Source of the DNA: TA-20 sp035935115
GTDB taxonomy: Archaea; Thermoproteota; Nitrososphaeria; Nitrososphaerales; Nitrosopumilaceae
Reading direction: 5' to 3'
Length of the DNA stretch: 64,000 nucleotides
Assembly: GCA_035935115.1 (NCBI GenBank)
Contig: DASYXK010000010.1
Span: 62,001 to 126,000, forward strand
Part shown: one piece after another, positions 1 through 7,368 of the stretch
Layout of the letters: each line of letters starts with the position of its first letter
Position numbering within the stretch: position 1 is the stretch's first letter
Notes under the pieces: generated by a model
The model's database searches: none
Seen by the model: the letters and a program-made list of their open reading frames with translations, nothing else
What the model was told of the DNA's origin: nothing
Program-made: the position numbers and the translations under genes

Positions 1-216
1 TGCACAGAGTTTACTATGTTGATAAGTCTGTAGATTGATCTGGAACTGCAATATGGTTTACCAATGTTTTAATTTCTAAGATATTCATAGTACCAATCTT
101 TCTTCTGTAGTTGTGATCAAAAAATTCTAATGAGGAAAATTATTTAGCAGAAATGTTAACTCCATTTACAGTAAAGAAGAACAATCAAATGCAAAGTATA
201 ACTTGAACTTGGTTAT

Positions 217-238
217 AGTCTGTGACAGACTTTCACAG
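217..238. other. Overlapping short inverted repeats
   Basis: AGTCTG and CAGACT (217-222, 226-231) can pair around a TGA loop. CTGTGA and TCACAG (220-225, 233-238) can pair as an alternative overlapping stem. About 70 nt downstream of the minus-strand stop at 310, this may be a terminator or 3'UTR structure. No tRNA or known RNA fold fits it. Confidence 0.3.
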
Positions 239-249
239 GTCCGACCCTC

Positions 250-268
250 GTTTGAGTCCTGTAAGACT
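250..268. repeat. 19-nt repeat, copy 1
   Basis: GTTTGAGTCCTGTAAGACT occurs exactly here and again at 7710-7728. It contains the small dyad AGTC-ctgtaa-GACT, extended by one pair here to GAGTC/GACTC. Both copies lie 42-48 nt beyond the stop codon of a minus-strand gene, so a 3'UTR or termination role is possible. Function is unknown. Confidence 0.6.
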
Positions 269-309
269 CACTACAAAATTCCTTCCAAATTTTTATTTTT
301 CTATGTTTT

Positions 310-492
310 CTAATACTGTTTGAAACAATTTTTGTGATAATATTTGGTAGGATGCTTACCAGTACGAATAACAATGTCTCCTTCCTTTAATTCACTGACA
401 CATTTTCTGCATCTGTTTCTGTTGCATTTTATCATTTTTGCTATGTCTCGCGGTTCAAGCATAATTGGAGATTGTAAAAATGAGGTGGTCAT
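310..492 (-). CDS. Small Cys/His zinc-binding protein coupled to SecDF
   Basis: A 60-residue protein with C23, C28, C31, H47, H53 and C56, spaced like a small treble-clef or LIM-type zinc site (C-x4-C-x2-C then H-x5-H-x2-C, with the tail YYHKNCF). The chosen ATG at 492 overlaps the SecDF stop codon as ATGA, which argues for translational coupling and against the longer reading frame that runs back inside secDF. Zinc binding is inferred from residue spacing; the function is unknown. The operon position suggests an envelope or export-associated role, or simply a co-transcribed regulator. Confidence 0.7.
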   Translation of the reverse strand: MTTSFLQSPIMLEPRDIAKMIKCNRNRCRKCVSELKEGDIVIRTGKHPTKYYHKNCFKQY

Positions 493-2309
493 ATCGGAGG
501 TTCTTCCATTTTTAATGATCTTTTCTTTAACATGAAATACACGGGAGTACCAATGCAGATAGAGGAATAAGTACCACATATCAGGCCAAAAAGTATTGCT
601 AGTGCAAAATTATGCAAAGGCTCTGCACCAAACAAGTACACGCAAACAGCAGCAATTACAACAGTGAAGACAGTGTTAATAGATCTTGTCATCATCTGCC
701 ATATGCTATGATTAACAATTACATGTAGTTCTTCATGATTCTTTACTGTGTTAAGTTTGAGGTTCTCACGAATCCTATCAAAGATTACAATTGTGTTGTA
801 AGTTGCAAACCCTATCACTGTCAGTATTGCAGCAATGAAGGTGACATCGATTTCCAACTTGAATATGACAAACATTGCCAAGACAAAGAACGCCGAGTTT
901 AATACAGAAACTGCACTTGCAATAGCAAATCTCCACGAGAATCTTATTGTAACAAACACTACAATTGCAGCAACAGCAGTAAGTATTACATAAACTGCCT
1001 TTGTTTTCAAGTCTTGCGCTACTGCTGGGTCATATGTATTTTCTACATATACAACATTTTTGGTATAATTTGCTTTAAAGTCAGCAATGATAGAATTTAC
1101 ATCATCAGCGTTTAAGACCTTATCAAATCTAGCTGCAATCTGATTATTATCTTGACCGCCAATTGCCACAGTTGCAGGTGGAACTCCAGCATCTTCCATT
1201 ATGCTTATAGCATTATCTTTAGCAATTGCCTTGTCAAGTGTTATGTCAAGAGCTGTTCCTGCCTTAAAATCAATATCATAGTTTATTTCTGTTGTAAATA
1301 GCATGAATGCGCCAGTTGCTCCAATAACTGCAGAAATTGCAAAAAACTTGTAATGATGTTTTACAAAGCTAAAATGTTTTAGTGATTCAGTAGACTGTTT
1401 TATCCTCATACCGAAAAAGGATGGTTTTTTTACAATGTTACTTTTAACAAGCAAGCTCAACAGCAGCCTAGACAGAAAGACATTGCTTACTATACTTGCT
1501 ACTATGCTAAGTATCAGAGTAAATGCAAATCCTTTGATTGGTCCTATACCTGCGAAGAAAAGCACTATGGCAGCAATAGCAGTTGTAATGTTAGCGTGCA
1601 TGATTATATGAAATGCGTTATGTTCACCTTCTTTGAGCGCATCTGCAATTGATTTGCCTTTTCTTAGTTCTTCTTTGATTCTTTCATAGGCTATGATATT
1701 TGCATCTACTGCGATTCCCATTCCAAGAACAAATGTCACCACTGCTGCAAGTGATAAGACTCCATGAAACACGTTAAAGGCAAGAAGAAGGAGCCACAGA
1801 TAGGTCACAACAGTAAAACTTGCAATTATGCCTACACCACGATAAAATATTATCATAAACGACAAAACGATACCTAATGCAATTATGCCAGCCCAAAATG
1901 TAGCTTTTAGGTCTGCACTACCTAGTACACCGCCAACAGTCTCTGAATATTTTTCTGTTAATTTTAGCGGTAAATTGTTTTGAGCATCCATTATTGATCT
2001 GACCTGTGCGTTGCTTGATACACCGGCAAGTTGTACTCGTATTTCATGATCACCCTCTATGCTTACCTGGGGTTCAGAGACTCCAAGTGAGTTTGCACGT
2101 GCAGCCAAGATATTAGCTGTTGATAACAAAGCAGCTTTATCGACAGGTTTTCCAGATTGAAGTGATTCTGCGGTGTAGAGTATCTCGTAACCTCCTTTGA
2201 ATTCCAATCCTATTACAGTGTGAGAAATTAGATACGGCGTACTGTAAGCTATGATGCCTGAAATACCAAGTATTATCAAAATGAAAAATGAAAATGGTTT
2301 TTTTAGCAT
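489..2309 (-). CDS. secDF: Fused SecDF protein-export membrane protein
   Basis: 606 residues that join SecD-like and SecF-like halves of an RND-type accessory to the SecYE translocon, which uses ion flux to help pull proteins across the membrane. The SecD half has TM1 (about 5-28), GLEFKGGYEILY (about 35-46), a short periplasmic domain and the signature VDANIIAYERIKEELR. The SecF half restarts with TM7 and DIDFKAGT and carries NTIVIFDRIREN. Euryarchaea usually have separate SecD and SecF, so the single-chain form resembles bacterial fusions. A TATA-like tract and a GGTGCAATCATCTAA core (2361-2375) lie upstream. It is followed by an ATGA-coupled zinc mini-protein. Confidence 0.93.
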   Translation of the reverse strand: MLKKPFSFFILIILGISGIIAYSTPYLISHTVIGLEFKGGYEILYTAESLQSGKPVDKAALLSTANILAARANSLGVSEPQVSIEGDHEIRVQLAGVSSNAQVRSIMDAQNNLPLKLTEKYSETVGGVLGSADLKATFWAGIIALGIVLSFMIIFYRGVGIIASFTVVTYLWLLLLAFNVFHGVLSLAAVVTFVLGMGIAVDANIIAYERIKEELRKGKSIADALKEGEHNAFHIIMHANITTAIAAIVLFFAGIGPIKGFAFTLILSIVASIVSNVFLSRLLLSLLVKSNIVKKPSFFGMRIKQSTESLKHFSFVKHHYKFFAISAVIGATGAFMLFTTEINYDIDFKAGTALDITLDKAIAKDNAISIMEDAGVPPATVAIGGQDNNQIAARFDKVLNADDVNSIIADFKANYTKNVVYVENTYDPAVAQDLKTKAVYVILTAVAAIVVFVTIRFSWRFAIASAVSVLNSAFFVLAMFVIFKLEIDVTFIAAILTVIGFATYNTIVIFDRIRENLKLNTVKNHEELHVIVNHSIWQMMTRSINTVFTVVIAAVCVYLFGAEPLHNFALAILFGLICGTYSSICIGTPVYFMLKKRSLKMEEPPI

Positions 2310-2360
2310 ATTAAAAACGGTTCCTAACTAATGCCAAATATTTTTATATATATAATATCA

Positions 2361-2375
2361 GGTGCAATCATCTAA
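2361..2375 (-). repeat. 15-nt core of local repeat family, copy 1 (upstream of secDF)
   Basis: GGTGCAATCATCTAA is identical to the left end of the larger repeat at 4509-4561. Read toward secDF it is TTAGATGATTGCACC, immediately upstream of a strong TATA-like tract (2342-2358). This position suits an activator or repressor site for secDF. Only the core is conserved here. Confidence 0.6.
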
Positions 2376-2385
2376 CTCTATTTCT

Positions 2386-2706
2386 TCAATACCTTAGATT
2401 TACTGACTGTACCAAAATTTGGAATCTCTGAAATTCTTGAAAGAATCTAATTCCCTTTTCTGTAATGATAAAAATACGATTTCTATTATCCTTAGTTGAT
2501 TTTACTAGGCCTGCATCCATTAGCTTCTGACATTTGTCTATCACTGCATAGTGTGAGAGATTTGCTCTTCTGGCTATAGAAGATATTATTGCACCTTGTG
2601 CACCACAATCCATAGCTACGCCTAAAATGTCTGCAATTATGCCCATTTCCGAACGGTATTGTTTTGATGTGTTTAGTTTTTGTGCGAGTATTGCATTGAG
2701 CATCAT
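2386..2706 (-). CDS. Small winged-helix transcription regulator (HTH_45/ArnR1-like)
   Basis: 106 residues with a winged helix in the middle: helices around AIISSIARRANLSHYAVIDK, then LMDAGLVKS and a wing at NRNRIFIITEKG, and a C-terminal helix. This is the pattern of archaeal MarR/ArnR1-like single-wing DNA-binding proteins. The start is one of two adjacent ATGs (2706 or 2703). The promoter is a TATA box about 30 nt upstream, a mirror image of the promoter of the divergent secreted protein at 3022. This makes the protein a good candidate for regulating both itself and that gene, though the target is inferred. Confidence 0.85.
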   Translation of the reverse strand: MMLNAILAQKLNTSKQYRSEMGIIADILGVAMDCGAQGAIISSIARRANLSHYAVIDKCQKLMDAGLVKSTKDNRNRIFIITEKGIRFFQEFQRFQILVQSVNLRY

Positions 2707-2730
2707 AATTCATTTAATAAAAGAATAATT

Positions 2731-2767
2731 TTGTATATTATATTTGAGGTACGGTTGTCTAATTGAT
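2731..2767 (-). promoter_or_regulatory. Left arm of mirror-image divergent promoter pair
   Basis: Read on the minus strand it contains TTAGACAAC, CCTCAA and a TATAATATACAA box, about 26 nt before the leaderless ATG at 2706. It matches the right arm (2946-2982) in inverted orientation at 32 of 37 positions. The conserved part reaches beyond the TATA box, so a shared upstream operator is likely. Confidence 0.75.
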
Positions 2768-2885
2768 CTCCAAATGTCTTGGAGAAAGTTCTTTGCATAA
2801 TAATGCCTTTTAGATGAGTGCATTAAAGACAAAGATTTCTTACATTTCAAAATTTATAACAAATAAAATAATTTGGATTGAGCAT

Positions 2886-2939
2886 TTGGTGCATTCGTCT
2901 ATTGTTAATCTCATAATGGCTGTATTTTCAAGCAGATTT
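2886..2939. repeat. ~54-nt local repeat, copy 2
   Basis: Begins TTGGTGCATTCGTCTA and ends TTTTCAAGCAGATTT. It aligns over its whole length with the copies at 4509-4561 and 7232-7285; the best-kept parts are the GGTGCAATCATCTAATG end and the TTTCAAGCAAATTT end. It lies inside the divergent region between the wHTH gene and the secreted protein at 3022, about 85 nt before the TATA box of the latter. Confidence 0.7.
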
Positions 2940-2945
2940 ATAGTT

Positions 2946-2982
2946 GTAAATTAGACAACTGTTCCTCAATTATAATATACAA
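2946..2982 (+). promoter_or_regulatory. Right arm of mirror-image promoters; TATA box of secreted Lys-rich protein
   Basis: Carries TTAGACAACTGTTCCTCAA followed by TATAATATACAA (TATA at 2971-2980). The predicted start of transcription is near 3000, just before the ribosome-binding site GAGGTGA (3004-3010). CCTCAA plus the TATA box recurs at 7310-7328 with one mismatch in 19. Confidence 0.75.
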
Positions 2983-3021
2983 TAATTTGGTTTTCTTGTT
3001 TAAGAGGTGAAATGAAACAAA

Positions 3022-3498
3022 ATGAACACAAAACAACTAGCAGGAGTTGTGGTTTTTGTACTAGTCTTTGGCGTTGCCAGTAACTCATTGGTAAATTCTG
3101 CATTTGCACAAGATGCAAAGGTGATTCAAGACAAGGCAAAAGCAGGTGCACAAACATCTGATTCCGGAAAGAAACCCATGACAAAAGTGGAAAAGCAAAA
3201 AGAGAATAGAGAAAAACAAAAAACTAATGAAGCCGCAAAGACTGCCAAGGACAAAGCAAAAGCAGATACATTCACCAAGAATTCAAAACAAAAAGCCAAG
3301 TCAGATACAAAAGCATCTAAAGACAAGGCAAAATCTTATGTAGACAAGACAGTCAAGACAAAATCAAATAACTTACCATCCACAACAACACAGAAAATAA
3401 CTACACAGAAAGTATCTACATCTAAAGACATTAAAGCAATTACAGACAAACCAGAAGGAAAAAGTGACAAGGCTGATACAGTCAAAGGTACAAAGTAG
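3022..3498 (+). CDS. Secreted lysine-rich, disordered protein
   Basis: 158 residues. A signal peptide covers about residues 1-29 (hydrophobic core VVVFVLVFG, cleavage near AFA-QD). The remainder is low complexity: about a quarter Lys, many Thr, Ser, Ala and Asp, almost no aromatic residues, and three DKAK motifs. It is probably intrinsically disordered and basic. ATG 3022 follows GAGGTGA by 11 nt; an upstream ATG at 3012 is out of frame. Promoter and leader resemble those of the acidic secreted protein at 7369. No enzymatic function can be seen; cell-surface or nucleic-acid/polymer binding would be guesses. Confidence 0.75.
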   Translation: MNTKQLAGVVVFVLVFGVASNSLVNSAFAQDAKVIQDKAKAGAQTSDSGKKPMTKVEKQKENREKQKTNEAAKTAKDKAKADTFTKNSKQKAKSDTKASKDKAKSYVDKTVKTKSNNLPSTTTQKITTQKVSTSKDIKAITDKPEGKSDKADTVKGTK

Positions 3499-3558
3499 AC
3501 TGGAAAATCTAGATGATTCTAGTATCTTTCTGCTATTTTTTTATAACTAATTTCCTCA

Positions 3559-3894
3559 TTATGATTTTTGTCTTTTTACTATTGCCAAAAAGAAAAGTCC
3601 CAATATGACAAATCCAGTTATGGATAATATGGTTTCAATGCTTGTTGACAGATCCAGATTTGGAAGAAACAGATCTAATCTAGGGATTATTGCCCTAAAC
3701 GCAAAAAGCCCAAAGGCTGCAGAAACAAAAAGTAGCCTTTTCATCTTAGTACGCTTGTATGCCAGTAGTGACAGAGCTAGCAAAAAGGCTGCAAATATTC
3801 CACTTGCAAAATCCAATGATTCTGGAAGTATGGGCTTCTCCCCTACCCCTTCAGATACACTATTGAACACTAACATAATATTCCCTAACATCAT
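3559..3894 (-). CDS. Small multi-spanning membrane protein, coupled to double-wHTH regulator
   Basis: 111 residues with three to four hydrophobic segments (about 26-44, 52-68, 85-106) joined by short basic loops such as YKRTKMKR. It overlaps the upstream regulator by ATGA, so the two are translationally coupled. Pairs of an ArsR/TrmB-like regulator and a small membrane protein are frequent in archaea, with the membrane part thought to sense or sequester; that role is inference here. A T-rich stretch beyond the stop (about 3520-3545) probably ends transcription from both sides. Confidence 0.75.
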   Translation of the reverse strand: MMLGNIMLVFNSVSEGVGEKPILPESLDFASGIFAAFLLALSLLAYKRTKMKRLLFVSAAFGLFAFRAIIPRLDLFLPNLDLSTSIETILSITGFVILGLFFLAIVKRQKS

Positions 3895-4451
3895 TTCTCA
3901 TTTTTCTCCTCTGTCCTAGATGCAAGCTCCAAAAACATTTCTGCAAGGCTGTCGGATAGCTTGTCCCAAATGTTTGGATGATATGTCTTTACTAAAGCAG
4001 CCACACTTTTAACATCTATAACATCGTATTTGATAATTTTACCATCTTTTCTTGATGAAACAATGCCAGATTCTACGAGTCTTGACATGTGCCAGCTTAT
4101 GGTTGGGAGTGAAAAATTCTTGAAATCTGCAATGTCAGTTTGTGTTGAACTTGGGTGCTCTATCAAATACATCAGTATGTCTTTGGCTGTTTCCTGTCTC
4201 AAAAATGCAAGTAGCGTATGTTGCACATCTAGTACATCAGATGCGTAATAATGTCGGTGCAAATTAATCCTCTTTGATTTTATCCTGCCTGATTTTTCCA
4301 GTATAGCAAGATGATGTTGGGTAGCACCCATCGCTAATTCTAGTTCTCGGCAAATCATTCTAAGATGAGCCCCCGGCTTGTTTTTAATGAATTCATAAAT
4401 ACGTTGTCTATTTTCTGAAGTTTCTTCATCATTATCTCTTGCATTACGCAA
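3891..4451 (-). CDS. Transcription regulator with two winged-helix domains
   Basis: 186 residues. The first wHTH (about 12-70) includes IYEFIKNKPGAHLRMICREL and GATQHHLAILEKSGRI. The second (about 85-150) includes ILMYLIEHPSSTQTDIA, LPTISWHMSRLVESGIV and a wing KDGKIIKYDV. Tandem wHTH proteins of this type occur across archaea as membrane-linked regulators. The start is TTG at 4451, supported by GGAG eight nt upstream; the ATG at 4444 is out of frame. A repeat copy (4509-4561) stands upstream, and the membrane protein follows by ATGA overlap. Target genes are unknown. Confidence 0.85.
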   Translation of the reverse strand: MRNARDNDEETSENRQRIYEFIKNKPGAHLRMICRELELAMGATQHHLAILEKSGRIKSKRINLHRHYYASDVLDVQHTLLAFLRQETAKDILMYLIEHPSSTQTDIADFKNFSLPTISWHMSRLVESGIVSSRKDGKIIKYDVIDVKSVAALVKTYHPNIWDKLSDSLAEMFLELASRTEEKNEK

Positions 4452-4508
4452 TCTACTTTCTCCTTCTTTTCCACCAAGAAGCTTTACTCATAAAGGTTAA
4501 TCATGCTA

Positions 4509-4561
4509 TTGGTGCAATCATCTAATGTAAATGTCATAATGAATCGTGTTTTCAAGCAAAT
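4509..4561. repeat. ~54-nt local repeat, copy 3
   Basis: Contains GGTGCAATCATCTAATG and ends TTTTCAAGCAAATAC. It is the closest copy to the family consensus. It lies about 60 nt upstream of the double-wHTH gene (minus strand). Unlike copies 2 and 4 it has no plus-strand gene downstream, so the element cannot be merely the distal promoter of the secreted-protein genes. Confidence 0.7.
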
Positions 4562-4600
4562 ACGCTTTTAGTCATTTATATTGAAATCTCAGTTACATGC

Positions 4601-4622
4601 CTTGGTTTTATAGAAAACCAAG
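4601..4622 (-). terminator. Hairpin after the ABC-transporter operon
   Basis: Perfect 9-bp inverted repeat CTTGGTTTT and AAAACCAAG around the loop ATAG, 24 nt beyond the minus-strand stop at 4647. Position and stem suggest a terminator or transcript-end structure, though archaeal termination often relies on T tracts alone, and the T run after the stem is weak. Confidence 0.45.
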
Positions 4623-4646
4623 ATTGTTATAAAATACTTGAACATA

Positions 4647-5228
4647 TCACTGGTAAATTCCCATCTTTTTACCTCTACCATAGTTGATGATACCAAGTAT
4701 TACTATCAACACTGCAGGAACTCCAAAAACTACGGGAAGGATATTACCTGGATTTAGATTGTGTTTTGGAGCAACTTCAAGGAATGTTTTTGCACTTGCT
4801 GTTGGTGGTACAGAGCCATCATTTGAGCTAAAAAGTATGACAATGGTATAAGAGCCATCCTTGACAAGCCTTACGTTCCATTCCGTTGGAATTGATTGAT
4901 GAGGGGATATGGAATCTATTGCAATGCCCTTGTGTGCACTCCAGTCTTCTAAATCTATAGGAATTTTGTTATTGACATCAATAATTGAGATATATGCAAT
5001 TCCTCCAACAGGACTTGAACTAAGATTTGTTATTGTTCCATTAACTGTGATGATCTGTCCTGCAATTGCATTAATAATACTAGAAGATGTTATCTCCATT
5101 TTTATTGGGTTTGACCCTGGGGACAATTCTCCGAATACAAATTGATCTGGGGAGTGGAGGGGCATCAAAATGGAGAATAGTGATAGAGAAAGTAAACTTG
5201 CAACAGTTACTTTGACTGATAATCTCAT
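4647..5228 (-). CDS. Exported beta-sandwich protein with C-terminal membrane anchor (ABC operon)
   Basis: 193 residues. An N-terminal signal or anchor (about 7-24) is followed by a Ser/Thr-rich extracellular domain with an Ig/CARDB-like feel (IITVNGTITNLSSSPVGG, DGSYTIVILFSSNDG), and a C-terminal TM segment (about 160-180) ends in a basic tail GRGKKMG. ATG 5228 overlaps the permease stop as ATGA, so the longer upstream frame is rejected. The operon position makes it a likely partner or surface factor of the ABC transporter. The fold assignment is tentative. Confidence 0.75.
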   Translation of the reverse strand: MRLSVKVTVASLLSLSLFSILMPLHSPDQFVFGELSPGSNPIKMEITSSSIINAIAGQIITVNGTITNLSSSPVGGIAYISIIDVNNKIPIDLEDWSAHKGIAIDSISPHQSIPTEWNVRLVKDGSYTIVILFSSNDGSVPPTASAKTFLEVAPKHNLNPGNILPVVFGVPAVLIVILGIINYGRGKKMGIYQ

Positions 5229-5986
5229 TGCGTACCTTGTACCTCTAATCTTTTTGTGTATATCATAAACAACGACATACAGATTATCAAAAAGACAATC
5301 ACAGGCCATATGTGATTGAATTGTTCAACTAGTGTTTGTTGATTGTCTACTAGAACACTATCAAGAGAATTGATAGCATGTGATACCGGATTGATTTGAT
5401 CTAGCATAATACCAAAACTAGTCGTTCTAAAAAGAGTTGAAAAGAACATAGTAGGGGCTAGTAATATTATGATAATCATCAAAGTAGTCATTATGCTGCT
5501 CTTAGAAGATTTTAACTTGGCAGAGATTGCAATCGAAAGTGATGAAATTGCTGTGACCAAGATAGTTCCAAAAAGACCTACATAAAAAACTGCGGATAAT
5601 GTAAGATTTGTACCAAGAGAAACTACTACTAGATAGGGAATAGATATGAGATAAAATATGGCCCATATGGAAAGTATGGAGAGTAGTTTTTGCACCGCTA
5701 TTTGTCTATGCGTAATTGGTGTGAGAAGTATGCTTTCCATGGTACCAGCCTCCATTTCTCCAGATATGGTAGAAGATGCACTTGCAGCAGACATTACTAC
5801 TCCCAAAGCAACTATGACCTCACCTAAGATGTAGATCATCTCGCCCTGCTGTAAGAGACTCAGCTCCTTGTCAGTCATAAGCAAATATGCAACTAGACTG
5901 AAGATCAATGATGCCGCAACAAGCCATGCAGCACCACGCCAAGAGTAAAAGTTACCATAAACCTCACGTCTAAAAAACTCAAGCAT
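5225..5986 (-). CDS. ABC-2 type transporter permease
   Basis: 253 residues with about six membrane segments. The N-terminal RREVYGNFYSWR, the loop ASSTISGEMEAGTMESILLTPITHRQ and the following TM are typical of ABC-2 permeases related to NosY and daunorubicin exporters. It would pair with the ATPase encoded one nucleotide upstream and export an unknown substrate or help assemble an envelope protein. The downstream gene overlaps by ATGA. Confidence 0.88.
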   Translation of the reverse strand: MLEFFRREVYGNFYSWRGAAWLVAASLIFSLVAYLLMTDKELSLLQQGEMIYILGEVIVALGVVMSAASASSTISGEMEAGTMESILLTPITHRQIAVQKLLSILSIWAIFYLISIPYLVVVSLGTNLTLSAVFYVGLFGTILVTAISSLSIAISAKLKSSKSSIMTTLMIIIILLAPTMFFSTLFRTTSFGIMLDQINPVSHAINSLDSVLVDNQQTLVEQFNHIWPVIVFLIICMSLFMIYTKRLEVQGTQ

Positions 5987-5987
5987 G

Positions 5988-6959
5988 TTATCTTAACACT
6001 CCTTTCTCTAACGATTTCCGGGTATCTGCTGTTAACTTGATGAATATTTCTTCAAGGTTTATCTCCCGTCTGATAATCTCATGTATTTGAAGTCCATTTT
6101 TTTCAAAACTGTCAACAAGCTCGTTTATAGATTCAAAGGTCTCAGGGATAATTACATGTATTAATTTACCATCTGTTTTTACATCAACTTGAAATGGTAA
6201 ATGTGATAAAGCCTCTTGCGCACCATTAGAGTTCAAGACAGTAACCAAAAGTCCTTTGGAGCCTTCCACGCGTTTCCTTAGTTCAGATATAGTGCCCTGT
6301 GCAACCAGTCTTCCACGGTTTAATATTGCTATGTTTTTGCAAAGAGCTGAAACCTCATTTAGGGCATGAGATGACAGAAATATGGTGATTCCTTTATCAT
6401 GGTTGAGATCAAATAATATTTTTTGTATGTCTTGCTGTCCTTTTGGATCAAGTCCAAGTGTAGGTTCATCCAAGAATATGATTTTTGGATCATTTATCAG
6501 GGTTCTTGCAAGTCCCAATCTCTGCTTCATTCCTCTGGAATAATATCCAATAGGTACGTGTGATTTGTCAGCAAGCCCTACTTTTTCTAAAAGATCTTTT
6601 GTTCTCCTCTTTGCTATTTGTATCTCAGTTTTGTATAACGCTGCAAAGTAGTTCAAATATTCTTCTGCATTCATCCAGTTATAGAAACCAGAACTCTCGG
6701 GAAAAAGTCCGATTATTTTTCGTATCTCTATACTGTCCTTTATAATGTCAAATCCGGCAATTTTTGCATTTCCAGAACTTGGTAAAACAAGACCGCATAA
6801 CATCCTAATTGTGGTAGTCTTGCCAGATCCGTTTGGACCTAGGAAGCCAAAGATATCGCCAGACTCTACATTCATGGTCAATGAATCAACAGCCTTGAAT
6901 CTTCCGTAAACTTTTGAGAGGTTTGATGTCGATATACTGGGGCTAAGAACTCCCATCAT
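5988..6959 (-). CDS. ABC transporter ATP-binding protein
   Basis: 323 residues. Walker A GPNGSGKTT (41-49), signature YYSRGMKQRLGLAR, Walker B IIFLDEPTLGLDP and the switch His in LSSHALNEV are all intact. The C-terminal ~90 residues form the accessory domain seen in ATPases that drive ABC-2 permeases. ATG 6959 overlaps the preceding gene as ATGA (a second ATG follows directly). It belongs to the operon 7189-4647. Confidence 0.95.
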   Translation of the reverse strand: MMGVLSPSISTSNLSKVYGRFKAVDSLTMNVESGDIFGFLGPNGSGKTTTIRMLCGLVLPSSGNAKIAGFDIIKDSIEIRKIIGLFPESSGFYNWMNAEEYLNYFAALYKTEIQIAKRRTKDLLEKVGLADKSHVPIGYYSRGMKQRLGLARTLINDPKIIFLDEPTLGLDPKGQQDIQKILFDLNHDKGITIFLSSHALNEVSALCKNIAILNRGRLVAQGTISELRKRVEGSKGLLVTVLNSNGAQEALSHLPFQVDVKTDGKLIHVIIPETFESINELVDSFEKNGLQIHEIIRREINLEEIFIKLTADTRKSLEKGVLR

Positions 6960-7189
6960 TTTCTCTCTTCTTCATCATTAGTATCATGATCAGTATCATC
7001 AATCAAGGGGTTCCTCTTCTTCCAGAGTAAGCTTACTATGATGCCTGCTATTCCAGCAATTATTAATGTTAAGCTAACCCACATGTTTGTTGCCATCTCT
7101 GCATCTGGAACATCATACAAAAACATGAGATACAGTCCTCCAAAAAGTAGTACAGCTGACAGCATTGTTGTTAGATATTTTATCTGCAT
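6956..7189 (-). CDS. Small two-TM membrane protein, first gene of ABC operon
   Basis: 77 residues with two hydrophobic helices (about 8-26 and 36-57), a basic loop WKKRNP and an acidic tail DDTDHDTNDEEERK. It overlaps the ATPase start by ATGA. It may be a small subunit or assembly factor of the transporter; no family is recognised. The divergent region upstream holds repeat copy 4. Confidence 0.75.
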   Translation of the reverse strand: MQIKYLTTMLSAVLLFGGLYLMFLYDVPDAEMATNMWVSLTLIIAGIAGIIVSLLWKKRNPLIDDTDHDTNDEEERK

Positions 7190-7231
7190 ATGAATCTGGT
7201 TGAAAAATAATCTCTGTTACATATCATACTA

Positions 7232-7285
7232 TAGGTGCAATCAGCTAATGTCAATGTTATGATGGTTCTGTATTCAAGCAAATTT
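7232..7285. repeat. ~54-nt local repeat, copy 4
   Basis: Starts ATAGGTGCAATCAGCTAATG and ends TATTCAAGCAAATTT. It sits between the ABC operon (minus) and the acidic secreted protein (plus). The distance from GGTGCA to the downstream TATA box (about 83 nt) nearly equals that of copy 2 (about 83-85 nt), so the whole promoter region is related, not just the element. Confidence 0.7.
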
Positions 7286-7309
7286 TTTGATCTCATTTAG
7301 CCTAGTGCC

Positions 7310-7357
7310 CCTCAAGTATAATATACAAAAAACCATAACCATATTTTTAAGAGGTGA
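7310..7357 (+). promoter_or_regulatory. TATA box and leader shared with the 3022 gene
   Basis: CCTCAAGTATAATATACAA at 7310-7328 differs from 2964-2982 at one position. TTTAAGAGGTGAAA follows, with the ribosome-binding site GAGGTGA at 7351-7357, then GAAACAA and the ATG at 7369. The 11-nt spacing between binding site and ATG is the same in both genes. Confidence 0.75.
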
Positions 7358-7368
7358 AACGAAACAAC

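Larger units (their letters stand above)
1..309. other. Left-edge intergenic stretch
   Basis: No convincing gene is seen on either strand. The first codons of frame 3 read HRVYYVDKSVD and then TGA at 36-38, which could be the tail of a gene cut by the window edge, but eleven codons prove nothing. The right half (216-268) is rich in short inverted repeats and carries one copy of a 19-nt repeat, described separately. The segment lies downstream of the minus-strand secDF operon. Confidence 0.4.

Noticed and set aside
217..268. tRNA-like T-arm reading of GTTTGAGTCC
   Set aside because: No five-pair stem flanks the loop, no acceptor or anticodon arm can be drawn, and the same 19-mer recurs at 7710 without tRNA context.
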